DNA of 64,000 nt. Origin: Pyrinomonadaceae bacterium. GTDB lineage: Bacteria; Acidobacteriota; Blastocatellia; Pyrinomonadales; Pyrinomonadaceae. The stretch covers positions 882,048 through 946,047 of the forward strand of contig JAIBCB010000001.1 in NCBI GenBank assembly GCA_019694355.1, read 5' to 3'. This document shows positions 18,901-31,095 of the stretch, piece by piece. The translations under genes and the position numbers were made by a program. The stretch's first letter is position 1. Each line of letters starts with the position of its first letter. Under the pieces are notes generated by a model, which was not told the origin of the DNA, made no database searches, and saw only the letters and a program-made list of their open reading frames with translations.

Positions 18901-20133
18901 TCAATGCTGTGCTTGAAATTTACCGCTTGCTCGTAGTGCATAAAGCCCGATCAAACCCGAAAGAACCAAAAGTACAATTCCTGTGGTGAGGATAAATTTG
19001 AAATCAACAAAATCAGACCAATATCCCCAACCGCCCGCCATCACCGCACCGCCGAGTGCCAACGCAACGGATATGTTGGAAAATATCTGCGAATAATCTT
19101 TACTGCCGAAAACCGTTCTGACGAGCAGTGCCGTTTCTACCGTGACACCGGCGTAAGCCCATCCGAACAAAAATCCGCCGATGGTCATCAACGCGATGCC
19201 TTCGCTTCCCATCAATAAAAAGACGAATCCCAAAACTCCCAAGCCGGTTGAAGTGAACACACCGGCTAACGAGCTTTTGTCGTTGATCAAACCCAACGCG
19301 ACTTTACCGACCGTTACGCCCAACATAATTGCCGATGCCGTAAAGGACGATTGTTCTACCGTATAGCCTGCCGAAGTAACGTAAGCGGGCAAAAACAGAT
19401 TGAGGGTTGAAACCGAAATCATCAGTAATGCAAAAACGATCAGGGCATAAAACACGGGCAATTTAACGGCAACAGCGTAAGGCGTTCCTGTTTTCGGATC
19501 ATCCGCTTTTTGTTCTTCGCCCCCAATAGGAGCTAATCCTTTATCCGCCGGATAATCTCTTAACAACAAACCGAGTAAAGGCGTGACGACCAACAGGATG
19601 ACGATTCCGAAAATCAGATAGGTGGTTCGCCAGCCGTATTCTTCGATCAAATATCCGCCGAGAGGATTGAACAGCACGCCGCCGACACCCGATGCCGCAC
19701 TGCACAGCCCGATAAAAAAACCCACTCGTGCATTGAACCAGCGATTGATCAAAACGGGGTAACTCAGGTAAAGCAGGAAGGCGAGTGCGATTCCGATAAC
19801 GGCGCCGGCAATATAAAAATGCCAAACGGCAGTGAATTGCCACATTGCGAGATACAACAAGCCGACAACCGCCGAACTTGCCGTGAGCAACCACCTCGCG
19901 CTGTATTTGTCCATCATTTTTCCGGCAACGGACAGCATCAGAAACGAGCAGGCGTAAACGAACGTCATATACAACCCGAAATCGCCTCTCGACACCCCAA
20001 GATCGGAACTGACCGGAGCATAAAAAATACCGGCACAACTCATCACTAAACCGATGATGACGGCCATGATCAGGCAGCAGCAAAATGCAATGACGTAACC
20101 GTAGTGAAATCTGGAATTGTTCATCATGATCAC
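18901..20133 (-). CDS. MFS transporter (oxalate/formate antiporter-like)
   Basis: A 410-residue major facilitator with 12 predicted helices. It starts FHYGYVIAFCCCLIMAVIIGLVMSCAGIFYAPVSSDLG, the plan of the OFA/monocarboxylate subgroup, where a short cytosolic N-terminus with a YGY motif precedes helix 1. The loop GKMMDKYSARWLL (about residues 70-82) matches the MFS helix 2-3 motif, and INDKSS stands in the symmetrical position of helix 8-9. Likely substrate is a small carboxylate or similar anion, but this is inference. It overlaps the SDR gene by 4 nt. Confidence 0.85.
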   Translation of the reverse strand: MIMMNNSRFHYGYVIAFCCCLIMAVIIGLVMSCAGIFYAPVSSDLGVSRGDFGLYMTFVYACSFLMLSVAGKMMDKYSARWLLTASSAVVGLLYLAMWQFTAVWHFYIAGAVIGIALAFLLYLSYPVLINRWFNARVGFFIGLCSAASGVGGVLFNPLGGYLIEEYGWRTTYLIFGIVILLVVTPLLGLLLRDYPADKGLAPIGGEEQKADDPKTGTPYAVAVKLPVFYALIVFALLMISVSTLNLFLPAYVTSAGYTVEQSSFTASAIMLGVTVGKVALGLINDKSSLAGVFTSTGLGVLGFVFLLMGSEGIALMTIGGFLFGWAYAGVTVETALLVRTVFGSKDYSQIFSNISVALALGGAVMAGGWGYWSDFVDFKFILTTGIVLLVLSGLIGLYALRASGKFQAQH

Positions 20134-20969
20134 TTTCCGGCATCCGGCCCGTAGAAGAAATTGGCGGTTGCTCCGCCGTCGATCAGAAAGTCGCTGCCTG
20201 TGATGAATCCGCCTTCCGGCCCCATTATCAGCGCCGCCAACGCCGCAACTTCGTCCGGCGTTCCGGCACGACCAGCAGGCATCTTCTTCAGCATATTCTG
20301 GTAGAAACTTGCGCGCTCCCCATACAACTCATCGTGGGCCAGCGGCGTTACGATGATGCCGGGGCTGATCGAATTGACCCGTGCGCCTCGCTTCGCCCAG
20401 TTGACCGCCTCGCCGCGTACCCGCAGCGAGTTGCAGCGTTTGGACATCTGGTAGGCGTGCAGCGTGCTGTCGACGTTCTTCACGAAGTCGAGTTCCAGCA
20501 GTGATTCCGGTGACGCGGTGGCCAACAGCGCATCCTGCTCGGCGGTCAGTGCGGGCATGCGATAGCCCGACTGCGACGAGATCACAACGGCCGAGCCGCC
20601 TTCGGCGACCACCTTGCCGAACTCCTCCAGCAATACCGCGGTGCCGAAGAGATCGACCTTCAGGATCGCCTCGATCGGTGCCTGGCTCGGCGAAACACCC
20701 GCAGCCTGCACCAACGCCTTGATCGGCCCAAGTGTCTGCGCCTTACTTACCACTGCCTCGATCGCGGTACGGTCAGAGATATCCGCCTCCATGGCTGTGA
20801 CCTCGAAGCCGGCGTTCTCAAGCACTTTCGCTGCTGCGTCGGCGGATTCCTTGTTGTGATTGGCCACCAGGATCTGGCGGCCGCTGCTAATGCGCCGCGC
20901 GATGGCTTGGCCAATGCCGCCAGCACCGACGACGACGGTGACATCTCTTTTTGTATCTGTTTTGCTCAT
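20130..20969 (-). CDS. Short-chain dehydrogenase/reductase
   Basis: A 279-residue SDR. The ATG at 20969 (MSKTDTKRDV) is preferred because GGAGAA lies just before it; the alternative ATG at 20981 would include this site in the coding region. The cofactor motif is VVVGAGGIGQAIARRI (about residues 12-27), with catalytic serine in VVISSQSGYRMP and YQMSK as the YxxxK motif. The C-terminus has GTPDEVAALAALIMGPEGGFITGSDFLIDGG, typical of the classical subfamily. Its DNA is clearly richer in GC than the adjoining MFS gene, suggesting separate acquisition. Confidence 0.9.
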   Translation of the reverse strand: MSKTDTKRDVTVVVGAGGIGQAIARRISSGRQILVANHNKESADAAAKVLENAGFEVTAMEADISDRTAIEAVVSKAQTLGPIKALVQAAGVSPSQAPIEAILKVDLFGTAVLLEEFGKVVAEGGSAVVISSQSGYRMPALTAEQDALLATASPESLLELDFVKNVDSTLHAYQMSKRCNSLRVRGEAVNWAKRGARVNSISPGIIVTPLAHDELYGERASFYQNMLKKMPAGRAGTPDEVAALAALIMGPEGGFITGSDFLIDGGATANFFYGPDAGK

Positions 20970-21032
20970 AATGTTCTCCATTATTCAGTTAAGTGGTTTA
21001 TGCAAAATACTGCCTTCAGTTATTGATCTGCC

Positions 21033-22235
21033 TTACTTCGGTGATGTTAGATCGATTACGAATCGGAAGCGCACGTCTTTGCAGATGACCCGCTGGTAGG
21101 CGGCGGCGATCTGGTCCGGCTTGATCACCTCCACGTCCGGATATATCTTGCGGGCGAAGCAGTGGTCGATCACCTCCTGCGTCTCGGCGATGCCGCCGAT
21201 CATCGACCCGGCCAGGCTCTTACGGCCGAATGCCATCGCGGCGGGGTTGATCCCGCGTGCCTCACCCAGGCCCACGTTCACAAAGGTGGAATCCAGCTTC
21301 AGCATCTGCATGAACGGCTCCGCCTCGAAAGCGTAGGGCACGGTGGAAATGATCAGGTCGAAGCGATTGCGCAGTTCCGGCCGGGCCTCCGCGTCCTGCC
21401 ATAGGTAGGCGGCGCTCGCTCCCATCGCACGGGCGGCCGCGATCTTGCCCTGTGTGGTAGTCAGCACGGTGACATCGGCTCGCCGGGCCGCGGCCAGCTT
21501 GACCGCCATGTGCCCCAGCCCGCCCAGACCCACAACCGCCACGCGTTGACTCGGCTTCACGTCCCAATGCCGGATCGGCGAGAAGGTCGTAATGCCGGCG
21601 CAAAGGATCGGTGCGGTGGCTTTCAGATCCATTCCCGGTGGGATGCGGATCACGAACTTCTCGGCAACGACGATCCGTTCGGAATAGCCGCCGAAGGTGT
21701 GGCCGCCGGACATCTTGTCGGGCGAGTTGTAGGTAAAGGTGGTGCCGTTGACGCAGATCTGCTCGCGATCGGCCAGGCAGTTCTCGCAGGTGCCGCAGGA
21801 ATCGACCATGCAGCCCACACCTCCGTAGTCGCCGACACGAAACTTCGTGACCTTGCTGCCAACCGCCACGACTCGGCCGACGATCTCGTGGCCGGGCACG
21901 CAGGGCAGGCCCGGCGCACGCCAGTCGCCACGCGCGGTATGCACGTCCGAGTGGCAGATGCCGGCATAGAGGATATCCAGCAGCACATCGTTGTCACCCA
22001 GCGCACGGCGCTGGATGGTCATCGGCGCGAACTTGCCCGCGGTCTCCGTGATGCCCCAGGCGCGGGTCGGATACGGGCCTGCACCGACGGTCCTCTCGGC
22101 CGGCTGAGCCTGCGCGGTGGCGTTTCCGAACAGCAGCGGTGCGGCGGCCGCTCCGAGCCCGGCTGCAATAAATTTTCGGCGGCCGATCTCGGAAGGATCT
22201 TGATCTTGATTCGAATGATTGTGTTTATCAGACAT
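21033..22235 (-). CDS. Zinc alcohol dehydrogenase with Tat signal peptide
   Basis: A 400-residue medium-chain ADH with an unusual export leader: the twin-arginine motif GRRKFIAAGLGAAAAPLLFG (residues about 18-37) followed by ATAQAQ. The body matches the YahK-like ADH at 17.8 kb: AGICHSDVHTARG and GHEIVGRV for the catalytic zinc, CMVDSCGTCENCLADREQIC for the structural zinc, and VVGLGGLGHMAVKLAAARRA for the cofactor. Exported NADPH-using ADHs are odd, since the cofactor must be inserted before Tat export. The body is strongly GC-rich whereas its first codons are AT-rich, suggesting that a local leader was joined to a transferred gene. Confidence 0.9.
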   Translation of the reverse strand: MSDKHNHSNQDQDPSEIGRRKFIAAGLGAAAAPLLFGNATAQAQPAERTVGAGPYPTRAWGITETAGKFAPMTIQRRALGDNDVLLDILYAGICHSDVHTARGDWRAPGLPCVPGHEIVGRVVAVGSKVTKFRVGDYGGVGCMVDSCGTCENCLADREQICVNGTTFTYNSPDKMSGGHTFGGYSERIVVAEKFVIRIPPGMDLKATAPILCAGITTFSPIRHWDVKPSQRVAVVGLGGLGHMAVKLAAARRADVTVLTTTQGKIAAARAMGASAAYLWQDAEARPELRNRFDLIISTVPYAFEAEPFMQMLKLDSTFVNVGLGEARGINPAAMAFGRKSLAGSMIGGIAETQEVIDHCFARKIYPDVEVIKPDQIAAAYQRVICKDVRFRFVIDLTSPK

Positions 22236-22262
22236 CTTGTTTTCTCCTTTGTGGTAATAGGT

Positions 22263-22904
22263 TCACGGCTTGCTGATGCCGAGGTTCTCGTTTCGGTGCA
22301 GATCGGGGTTCTCGAAGATCGTTCTGATAAAGGCCGCGATGCTTTTGCGGGAGATCGCGGAACCGGTTTCCGGCTCACCTTTGCGGGTAAGAGCATAGTC
22401 CACTTCATCGGAGTTGGTGAACCAATCGGGACGCAGGATGGTGTAATCCAAGCCTGACGCTTCTATGATGTCCGCCAGTTTCCGGTAGGGCTTCAGCACC
22501 GGTCGCAGCGATGTCTCATAGATCCCGATCGAGCTGATGGCGACGATCCGCTTGACGCCCGTTTCTTTCATCGCTTTGACGATGTTATTCCCCATCGTTT
22601 CCAGGTCGCCGGCGAGATTCACGTAGACCACATCGTGACCGGCGATGGCTCCCTTGATGTTCTCGTATTTGAGGGCGTCGCCTTCCACAACCTTGCAGCC
22701 GTCCGCAAGAGGGTCGGACAGACGGCGTTTGTCCCGCACAAAAAGAGTAAGCTCGGTGTCCTTGAGCGACTTTGATGCCTCGATCACTGACGCGGCGAGA
22801 CTTCCCGTCGCTCCGATAACAATGATCTTTCTTGCGGCACCGAGATCGTCCGACGATGAGTCTTTTTCCAAATCAGATCGTGTTGAATTAGTAACTGATG
22901 ACAT
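22263..22904 (-). CDS. NAD(P)H-binding (NmrA/BVR-B-like) reductase
   Basis: A 213-residue atypical SDR. A roughly 24-residue Ser/Asp-rich N-terminal tail precedes the cofactor motif IIVIGATGSLAASVIEAS (about residues 28-45). KRIVAISSIGIYE (about 119-131) and LDYTILRPDWFTN (about 152-164) are family hallmarks. Such proteins reduce flavins or quinones, or sense NADPH. It lies upstream of the Tat-ADH and may share a transcript with it (27-bp gap). Exact substrate unknown. Confidence 0.85.
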   Translation of the reverse strand: MSSVTNSTRSDLEKDSSSDDLGAARKIIVIGATGSLAASVIEASKSLKDTELTLFVRDKRRLSDPLADGCKVVEGDALKYENIKGAIAGHDVVYVNLAGDLETMGNNIVKAMKETGVKRIVAISSIGIYETSLRPVLKPYRKLADIIEASGLDYTILRPDWFTNSDEVDYALTRKGEPETGSAISRKSIAAFIRTIFENPDLHRNENLGISKP

Positions 22905-23029
22905 AAGTGTGTATGGCCAAAACCCGCCTAATGTTCCGTAGTCCTCGACGTATGTTCGATAGGTAGAGCGAGCTGCGTCGATCTGAACGTCAGTCGCTCC
23001 AATAGGGCGGAAATCGCGTCCCTCGCAAT

Positions 23030-25208
<2,179 letters not shown>

Positions 25209-25215
25209 AATCGTT

Positions 25216-25833
25216 TTATTTCTTTATCTTAATTCTCTGCAACCATTGTTTAATTTCTGTTTGTGCCAGCTTTTCTTTTTCGCCTTCCATCACGAACAAA
25301 ACGCCGTCTCTTTCGATACCGCCTTTGATCTCAAAACCTTCTAAAACCGTAGATCTCGGAGCGAGTTCTTTGACTTGCCGGAAACCGCTTCCCGCGCCGT
25401 AGCCTGCGTTTGTGTTGAAAGGAATGATCGTTTTTCCGCCCAGATCATACTGGCTCAAGAAACTTTTCATCGGCGGCGGCAACTGCATTCCCCAAGTCGG
25501 GAAGCCGAGAAAGATCGTGTCGTATTGTCCGATATTCCCGATCTTCGTCTTGAGTGGCGATAAGTACCCGCGATCGTTTTCGTTAGCTACCTGATCAACC
25601 GTCGCTCGATAATCTTTCGGGTACGGATTCTCCACTTCGAGCGAAACCAAATCGCCGCCGACCTCGTTCCGGATCATCTTGGCTACCGCCTCGGTGTTGC
25701 CGGTGCGGGAAAGATAGATGATCAAAATACTTTGTTTATCCGGCGGTGCAACTGCTTCGCTTTGCCTCGGCGTTTGTGCATTACAAGAAGCAAAACCGAG
25801 TAGTAAAATGATCGACAATAGTCTGACTTTCAT
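25216..25833 (-). CDS. Lipoprotein flavodoxin
   Basis: A roughly 205-residue flavodoxin carrying an N-terminal lipoprotein signal: MKVRLLSIILLLGFASCNAQ, with the lipobox cysteine at about residue 17. The FMN phosphate loop is SRTGNTEAVA (about 45-54), and the flavin-stacking loops are FPTWGMQLPP and NTNAGYGAGSGF. The ATG at 25833 is chosen because the longer frame adds a charged stretch that would spoil the signal. Exported flavodoxins are rare; it may deliver electrons to the neighbouring exported reductases. That link is inference. Confidence 0.88.
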   Translation of the reverse strand: MKVRLLSIILLLGFASCNAQTPRQSEAVAPPDKQSILIIYLSRTGNTEAVAKMIRNEVGGDLVSLEVENPYPKDYRATVDQVANENDRGYLSPLKTKIGNIGQYDTIFLGFPTWGMQLPPPMKSFLSQYDLGGKTIIPFNTNAGYGAGSGFRQVKELAPRSTVLEGFEIKGGIERDGVLFVMEGEKEKLAQTEIKQWLQRIKIKK

Positions 25834-25978
25834 AATTTTCTCTCGAAGCTGGAAGTCGAACACTCTGTATCAAATGGACGCCAAGCACGAAAGCACTGCT
25901 CGCATTCACGAATCTTTGGCTCAGACAAATTTCGCCGTTTCCGGCGATGCGGACAAGAGTGTCCGCGTTCCGTCACGA

Positions 25979-28402
25979 TCACTGTCCGAGTTCCTGTTTT
26001 TCCCGCCAGGCGAAGTTTGATCTTCTTTTGGCAATTAACCAGTTTCCGTTTTGACGGACGTATTCGTCGGTGTAGATAACACCCATTGTGCTTTTCATTT
26101 TCTTGCCGTTTTCGTCGCCGATCAGCGTGACCAGACAATAAGAAACGCCGCTTGCTTTGTCGCCGTTGATAGTAACGGTTTGCTGTCCGTTGATGTGATA
26201 GACGGTCTCAAAATTGTTCAGAAAATTCGCAAACCCTTCGCCGATCTGCTTTCGTCCCGTCAATGAAGATGTTTGCTTACCATCGGAGTAGCTTTCGACC
26301 GTTGCGTCTTCGGTAAAAAGCAGAGTTTGCTTTTGTATTTCTTTCGTGTCCGCCAAATTTGAAAACGTATCAACGAGTTCCTTAAGTGCCAATCTATCTT
26401 CGATTTCTTTCATATTTTTATTTTCAGGTTGATCGTTAACTAATTCGTTTCCCTGATCTACGTTTATCGGTTCTCCCCAGTCCAATGCGATCGTAAAGGC
26501 ATTGGCCTTAGACTTCGGATCTAGGAGGCGACGTCCACCTTCGCTCCATGGGGCGGTCAGTAACTCAGCGCGCACTTCAGGAAAAGTCTTGAATGGCAAC
26601 TGCGGCAGGTTAAGAGCCGAAGGCGTTTCCGACCCGTACAGCACTGTATAGACACCGCCCGGAACCGTCCTTTGCTGCGGTCCGGTAAGGCGGCAAGGAT
26701 CCGTATCGTTACTCGGCGGAGCTCCTTCGGCCGGGCATAGATCGGATGGCGTTTGAGTAGTAAGTTCAAGTCGAAGGCGGTGACCCGGATTCAAGCCCCA
26801 CTGCCGCGGGGCCAGTGCGACATCGAACCGGTACGCGTTCCCGGGGGTCAGATAGTCGTCACGTTCGAATTTGTGCCACGGCAGAATGATCGTCCCTTTT
26901 GCATCCTTCCACGACTTCGACGTGTCGAGTTCCCGCAGACTTCCGGCCAACGCTCCGCGGCTGATCAGGCTGGCCGTGCCGTCGGGATAAACGTCGAACA
27001 GCCGGGCGATTAGCACCATATTCGTGTTGCTCGACTTTGCGTAGATCGTCGCACTGATCGGCCCCGAAAGCGTTGCACCCTCGGCGAAAGGAGGCGTCGT
27101 GAAGTTGAGCTTTCCGCCTTCCACATTCGGTTGAGCGAACTTTAGAGTATCGCTGCCGGATCTTTGCGACGTCGCATCGAGCGAGCCGCCCGGACCTAAT
27201 CGCCATTGTGTATAACTCAGTACTTGCGGAAATCCCTTCAAGTTAAGCCATCGCTCCGTACCTTTCTCGAAAACGTGCATCGGTGTGTCCGTTTTCTGAA
27301 TCCCCGTGTCCACGCCTTTGAGCCACGTCTCGATCCACTGCAGATACAGACCCAGATCCAAACCCTGAGCGTGTTCCCATCCGCCCATAACGAGCTGGTA
27401 GCGCGGAGTCGTCCGCTGATTCGGGTCCATCGTGCCGTAAACCGGACGTTTCGCGAAAGCGTTTTGCAGAGCCGTGTACGCGTGGACTGTTCCGGTTTCA
27501 ACGATGTCGCCCCAACCGGCGTAGAGCAGCACCGGCACATTGTTCTCGACGATCTTCTCAGCGAAGATGATCCGCCCGCGTTCGCTCCAGTATTTGCGGT
27601 TGTAAGCCGCGTCGCCGCCTTCCAGGATCGACTTGGTCAGGCCGCGGAAGAAGCGTTCGCCCGCCGCGGAATTGCCGGTAAGCTCCGCACCACGCACGTC
27701 GAAGCTCCAAAAGCTCATGGTCGGCATACCGCCGCTCATCCACGACTGGCGTGGCATGTTTTCGAGACCCGAGCACGCGGCAACGACCGCTTTCAGCGGC
27801 GAATTTTTGCCGACGTAAGCGGCGTCGGTGAGCGCGATCGCTCCGGGCCACGAGCAGCCGATGATGGCGACCCTTCCGTCCGAGCCTTCGATTTCCTTCG
27901 CGGCCCAATCGACAATGTTCTTGCCGTCCTGCCCCTCGCGGGGCGAAAGGAACTGCACTTCTCCACCCGACTTGCCGAGTCCGCGTGCTCGAACAAGTAC
28001 GGAGATATAACCATGTTCGGCGAAGTAAGTATTCACGTTAACTGGGGCGGCGAATTGCACATAAGGAATGTGTTCGATCACCACCGGAAAACGCCCGGAA
28101 GCGCGCTTGCCCGTTTTCAGATCAGTTGGATAGGCGATGTTAGCGTTCAAGACCACGCCGTCGTCCATCTTGACCGACACATCATTAACGACCTCGACTC
28201 CATACTTGGCTGGTCCGGGCTCCCATTTCCCGCCTGGATAGGCTGTTGGCTGCCCGCTCTGTTGACCGGCCGGCACGATTTCCGGCTTTACCGTTTGTGC
28301 CGCCACCTGCACGGTCGCTAAGATCCCGAGCACTAATCCCGAGAGCGCAGTAATTAGTCTTAATTTCAGGTTACTGATTCTAACTTTCTGTAGTTGCATC
28401 AT
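25979..28402 (-). CDS. CocE/NonD-type alpha/beta hydrolase fused to an NTF2-like (SnoaL) domain
   Basis: An 807-residue exported protein. A signal peptide (ALSGLVLGILATVQVAAQT, about residues 18-36) precedes an X-Pro-dipeptidyl-peptidase/CocE hydrolase: VKMDDGVVLNANIAYP, the nucleophile elbow IIGCSWPGAIAL (Ser of GCSWPG, about 174-185) and a jelly-roll C-terminal domain ending near residue 660. The last 145 residues, from MKEIEDRLALKELVDTFSN, form a complete SnoaL-like domain (ETVYHINGQQTVTINGD, NWLIAKRRSNFAW) as in polyketide-cyclase or dehalogenase-type proteins. The joint lies in AT-rich DNA with an internal ATG, so this may be a recent fusion of two genes. Substrate likely an ester or amide; unproven. 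Confidence 0.85.
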   Translation of the reverse strand: MMQLQKVRISNLKLRLITALSGLVLGILATVQVAAQTVKPEIVPAGQQSGQPTAYPGGKWEPGPAKYGVEVVNDVSVKMDDGVVLNANIAYPTDLKTGKRASGRFPVVIEHIPYVQFAAPVNVNTYFAEHGYISVLVRARGLGKSGGEVQFLSPREGQDGKNIVDWAAKEIEGSDGRVAIIGCSWPGAIALTDAAYVGKNSPLKAVVAACSGLENMPRQSWMSGGMPTMSFWSFDVRGAELTGNSAAGERFFRGLTKSILEGGDAAYNRKYWSERGRIIFAEKIVENNVPVLLYAGWGDIVETGTVHAYTALQNAFAKRPVYGTMDPNQRTTPRYQLVMGGWEHAQGLDLGLYLQWIETWLKGVDTGIQKTDTPMHVFEKGTERWLNLKGFPQVLSYTQWRLGPGGSLDATSQRSGSDTLKFAQPNVEGGKLNFTTPPFAEGATLSGPISATIYAKSSNTNMVLIARLFDVYPDGTASLISRGALAGSLRELDTSKSWKDAKGTIILPWHKFERDDYLTPGNAYRFDVALAPRQWGLNPGHRLRLELTTQTPSDLCPAEGAPPSNDTDPCRLTGPQQRTVPGGVYTVLYGSETPSALNLPQLPFKTFPEVRAELLTAPWSEGGRRLLDPKSKANAFTIALDWGEPINVDQGNELVNDQPENKNMKEIEDRLALKELVDTFSNLADTKEIQKQTLLFTEDATVESYSDGKQTSSLTGRKQIGEGFANFLNNFETVYHINGQQTVTINGDKASGVSYCLVTLIGDENGKKMKSTMGVIYTDEYVRQNGNWLIAKRRSNFAWREKQELGQ

Positions 28403-28466
28403 CTTTTCCTTGTTTCACATTTCCTGTGCAACGAGAGACAGGCGAACCTTCGTTTTCGCCCTATAA

Positions 28467-29615
28467 CTACTGGTTTACCAAAACCGAATCGGGCGACCTC
28501 ACGCCTTGCAATTTGATCTGTGCCAGCGATGCACGGATCTCTTTCAGTTCGTCAGCAGTAAATCTCACGTCGACCGCACCGAGATTTTCTTTTAGGTGAT
28601 AAGGGTTGGTCGTTCCCGGAATCGGGACGATAAACGGCTTTTGTGCCAACAACCAGCCGAGCGAAAATTGAACTGGCGTAACGTCTTTTCGCAACGCCCA
28701 TTCGCGGACGAGTGCGATCAGAGGCAGATTCGCTTTGATGGCTTCGGGCGTAAAATAGGAAACGCTCGCCCGACGGTCTTCCTGTGCAAAACGGCTGTAT
28801 TCGTTAAAACGGTCAGCGAGAAAGGCTCTCGCCGTCGGTCCCCACGGAACGAAGCCGATGCCGAGTTCTTCGCAAGTCGGAATCACGCCGTTTTCCAACA
28901 CCCTTTCCAGCAACGAATACTCCGACTGCACCGCCGTTACTTTTTGAACAGCATGAGCCTTGCGAATCGTTTCGGGACTCATTTCCGAAAGCCCGAAATG
29001 TTTGATTTTTCCCGCCTGAATCAATTCCTTGACCGTTCCCGCAACGTCTTCGATCGGCACGTTCGGGTCGGCGCGGTGTTGGTAATAGAGATCGACAGCA
29101 TCGATTCTGAGGCGTTTGAGCGAACCTTCGACGGCTCTTCGGATGTTTTCGGGGCGGCTGTTTCTGCCGCTCGTTCTGCCGTTTTCATAATTGAATCCGA
29201 ACTTGGAAGCGATGACGACCTTGCCCTTGAACGGTTCGAGAGCTTCGCCGACAACCTCCTCGCTGGTGAACGGTCCATAGACTTCCGCCGTATCGAAAAA
29301 TGTTACGCCCCGTTCGACCGCCGTGCGGATCTGCCGGATCATCTCCGATCTCAGCGGAGCGGGATTATAAAAACCCGCGACCATACTCATACAACCCAAC
29401 CCGATCGGCGAAACTTCCAGCGAACCGAGTTTGCGAAAATTCTTATTCGCCGACTTTGTTGACTTAGAATCTATTGTCTGAGCGTCCGCCTGATTGCTTC
29501 CCGTTCCCAAGATCATAGAACTCGCCGCGATGCCCGCACCCGCAAGCATTGTCTTGCCGATAAAATTACGGCGGCTTACGCTATCTTTTGATTTGATTTC
29601 TTCACTATTTTTCAC
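28467..29615 (-). CDS. Aldo/keto reductase with Tat-like leader
   Basis: A 382-residue NADPH aldo/keto reductase starting at GTG 29615, eight bases after a GGAGG site; the longer frame from 29648 would include this site. Leader: DSVSRRNFIGKTMLAGAGI (twin arginines), followed by a hydrophobic run and ADAQT. Catalytic residues: [11 protein letters not shown] (Asp, Tyr), VIASKFGFN (Lys), LYYQHRADP (His). The first 190 coding bases after the leader start are nearly the same as those of the next upstream paralogue (29716-30894), while the rest differs. Confidence 0.92.
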   Translation of the reverse strand: MKNSEEIKSKDSVSRRNFIGKTMLAGAGIAASSMILGTGSNQADAQTIDSKSTKSANKNFRKLGSLEVSPIGLGCMSMVAGFYNPAPLRSEMIRQIRTAVERGVTFFDTAEVYGPFTSEEVVGEALEPFKGKVVIASKFGFNYENGRTSGRNSRPENIRRAVEGSLKRLRIDAVDLYYQHRADPNVPIEDVAGTVKELIQAGKIKHFGLSEMSPETIRKAHAVQKVTAVQSEYSLLERVLENGVIPTCEELGIGFVPWGPTARAFLADRFNEYSRFAQEDRRASVSYFTPEAIKANLPLIALVREWALRKDVTPVQFSLGWLLAQKPFIVPIPGTTNPYHLKENLGAVDVRFTADELKEIRASLAQIKLQGVRSPDSVLVNQ

Positions 29616-29715
29616 CTTTTTTCCCTCCAATTTGACACGCTCGTTCACACTCGCGTTTATGCCTTACTGTTTTTTGCCCGTAGCGGCGACATTGCGTGTT
29701 CACCTTTGCTCTACG

Positions 29716-30894
<1,179 letters not shown>

Positions 30895-31020
30895 TTCCCG
30901 AACTCCTCGTCTCTCTAAATTGTCCCAAGCTAGCCTACAACCTAACTTAAGACCAGGTCGGTGTTTGATCTTGATTCTATTGGCGCTCGCCTGACAGGCG
31001 GTATGACAATGCTGGCGAAT

Positions 31021-31040
31021 CATTGAACTATTCTGCAAAA
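31021..31040 (+). promoter_or_regulatory. First copy of 20-bp repeat ahead of an AraC-type gene
   Basis: The 20 bases CATTGAACTATTCTGCAAAA here differ at one position from those at 32103-32122. Both lie 50-60 bp upstream of paralogous AraC-family genes. This copy is also within the shared region with the divergent aldo/keto reductase gene. A shared regulator-binding or promoter element is the simplest reading; a TTGAAC core could serve as a -35 box. Confidence 0.6.
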
Positions 31041-31056
31041 GCACAATCTAACCATC

Positions 31057-31086
31057 ATTGATTCTGTCCAGAAAACTGGCTAGAAT
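31057..31086 (+). promoter_or_regulatory. Possible promoter of first AraC-type gene
   Basis: A TTGATT hexamer near 31058, about 17 bases ahead of TAGAAT at 31081-31086, resembles a sigma-70 promoter. The start codon lies only 9 bases beyond the -10 box, so the transcript would be almost leaderless. Prediction only. Confidence 0.4.
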
Positions 31087-31095
31087 AGACGAAAA

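Noticed and set aside
21510..22457. 315-residue open frame opposite the Tat-ADH
   Set aside because: High GC on the opposite strand lengthens spurious frames here; the ADH is well supported.
27206..28321. 371-residue open frame opposite the CocE-type hydrolase
   Set aside because: Its protein is rich in Arg and His with no domain, and the minus strand encodes a clear family member across the same bases.
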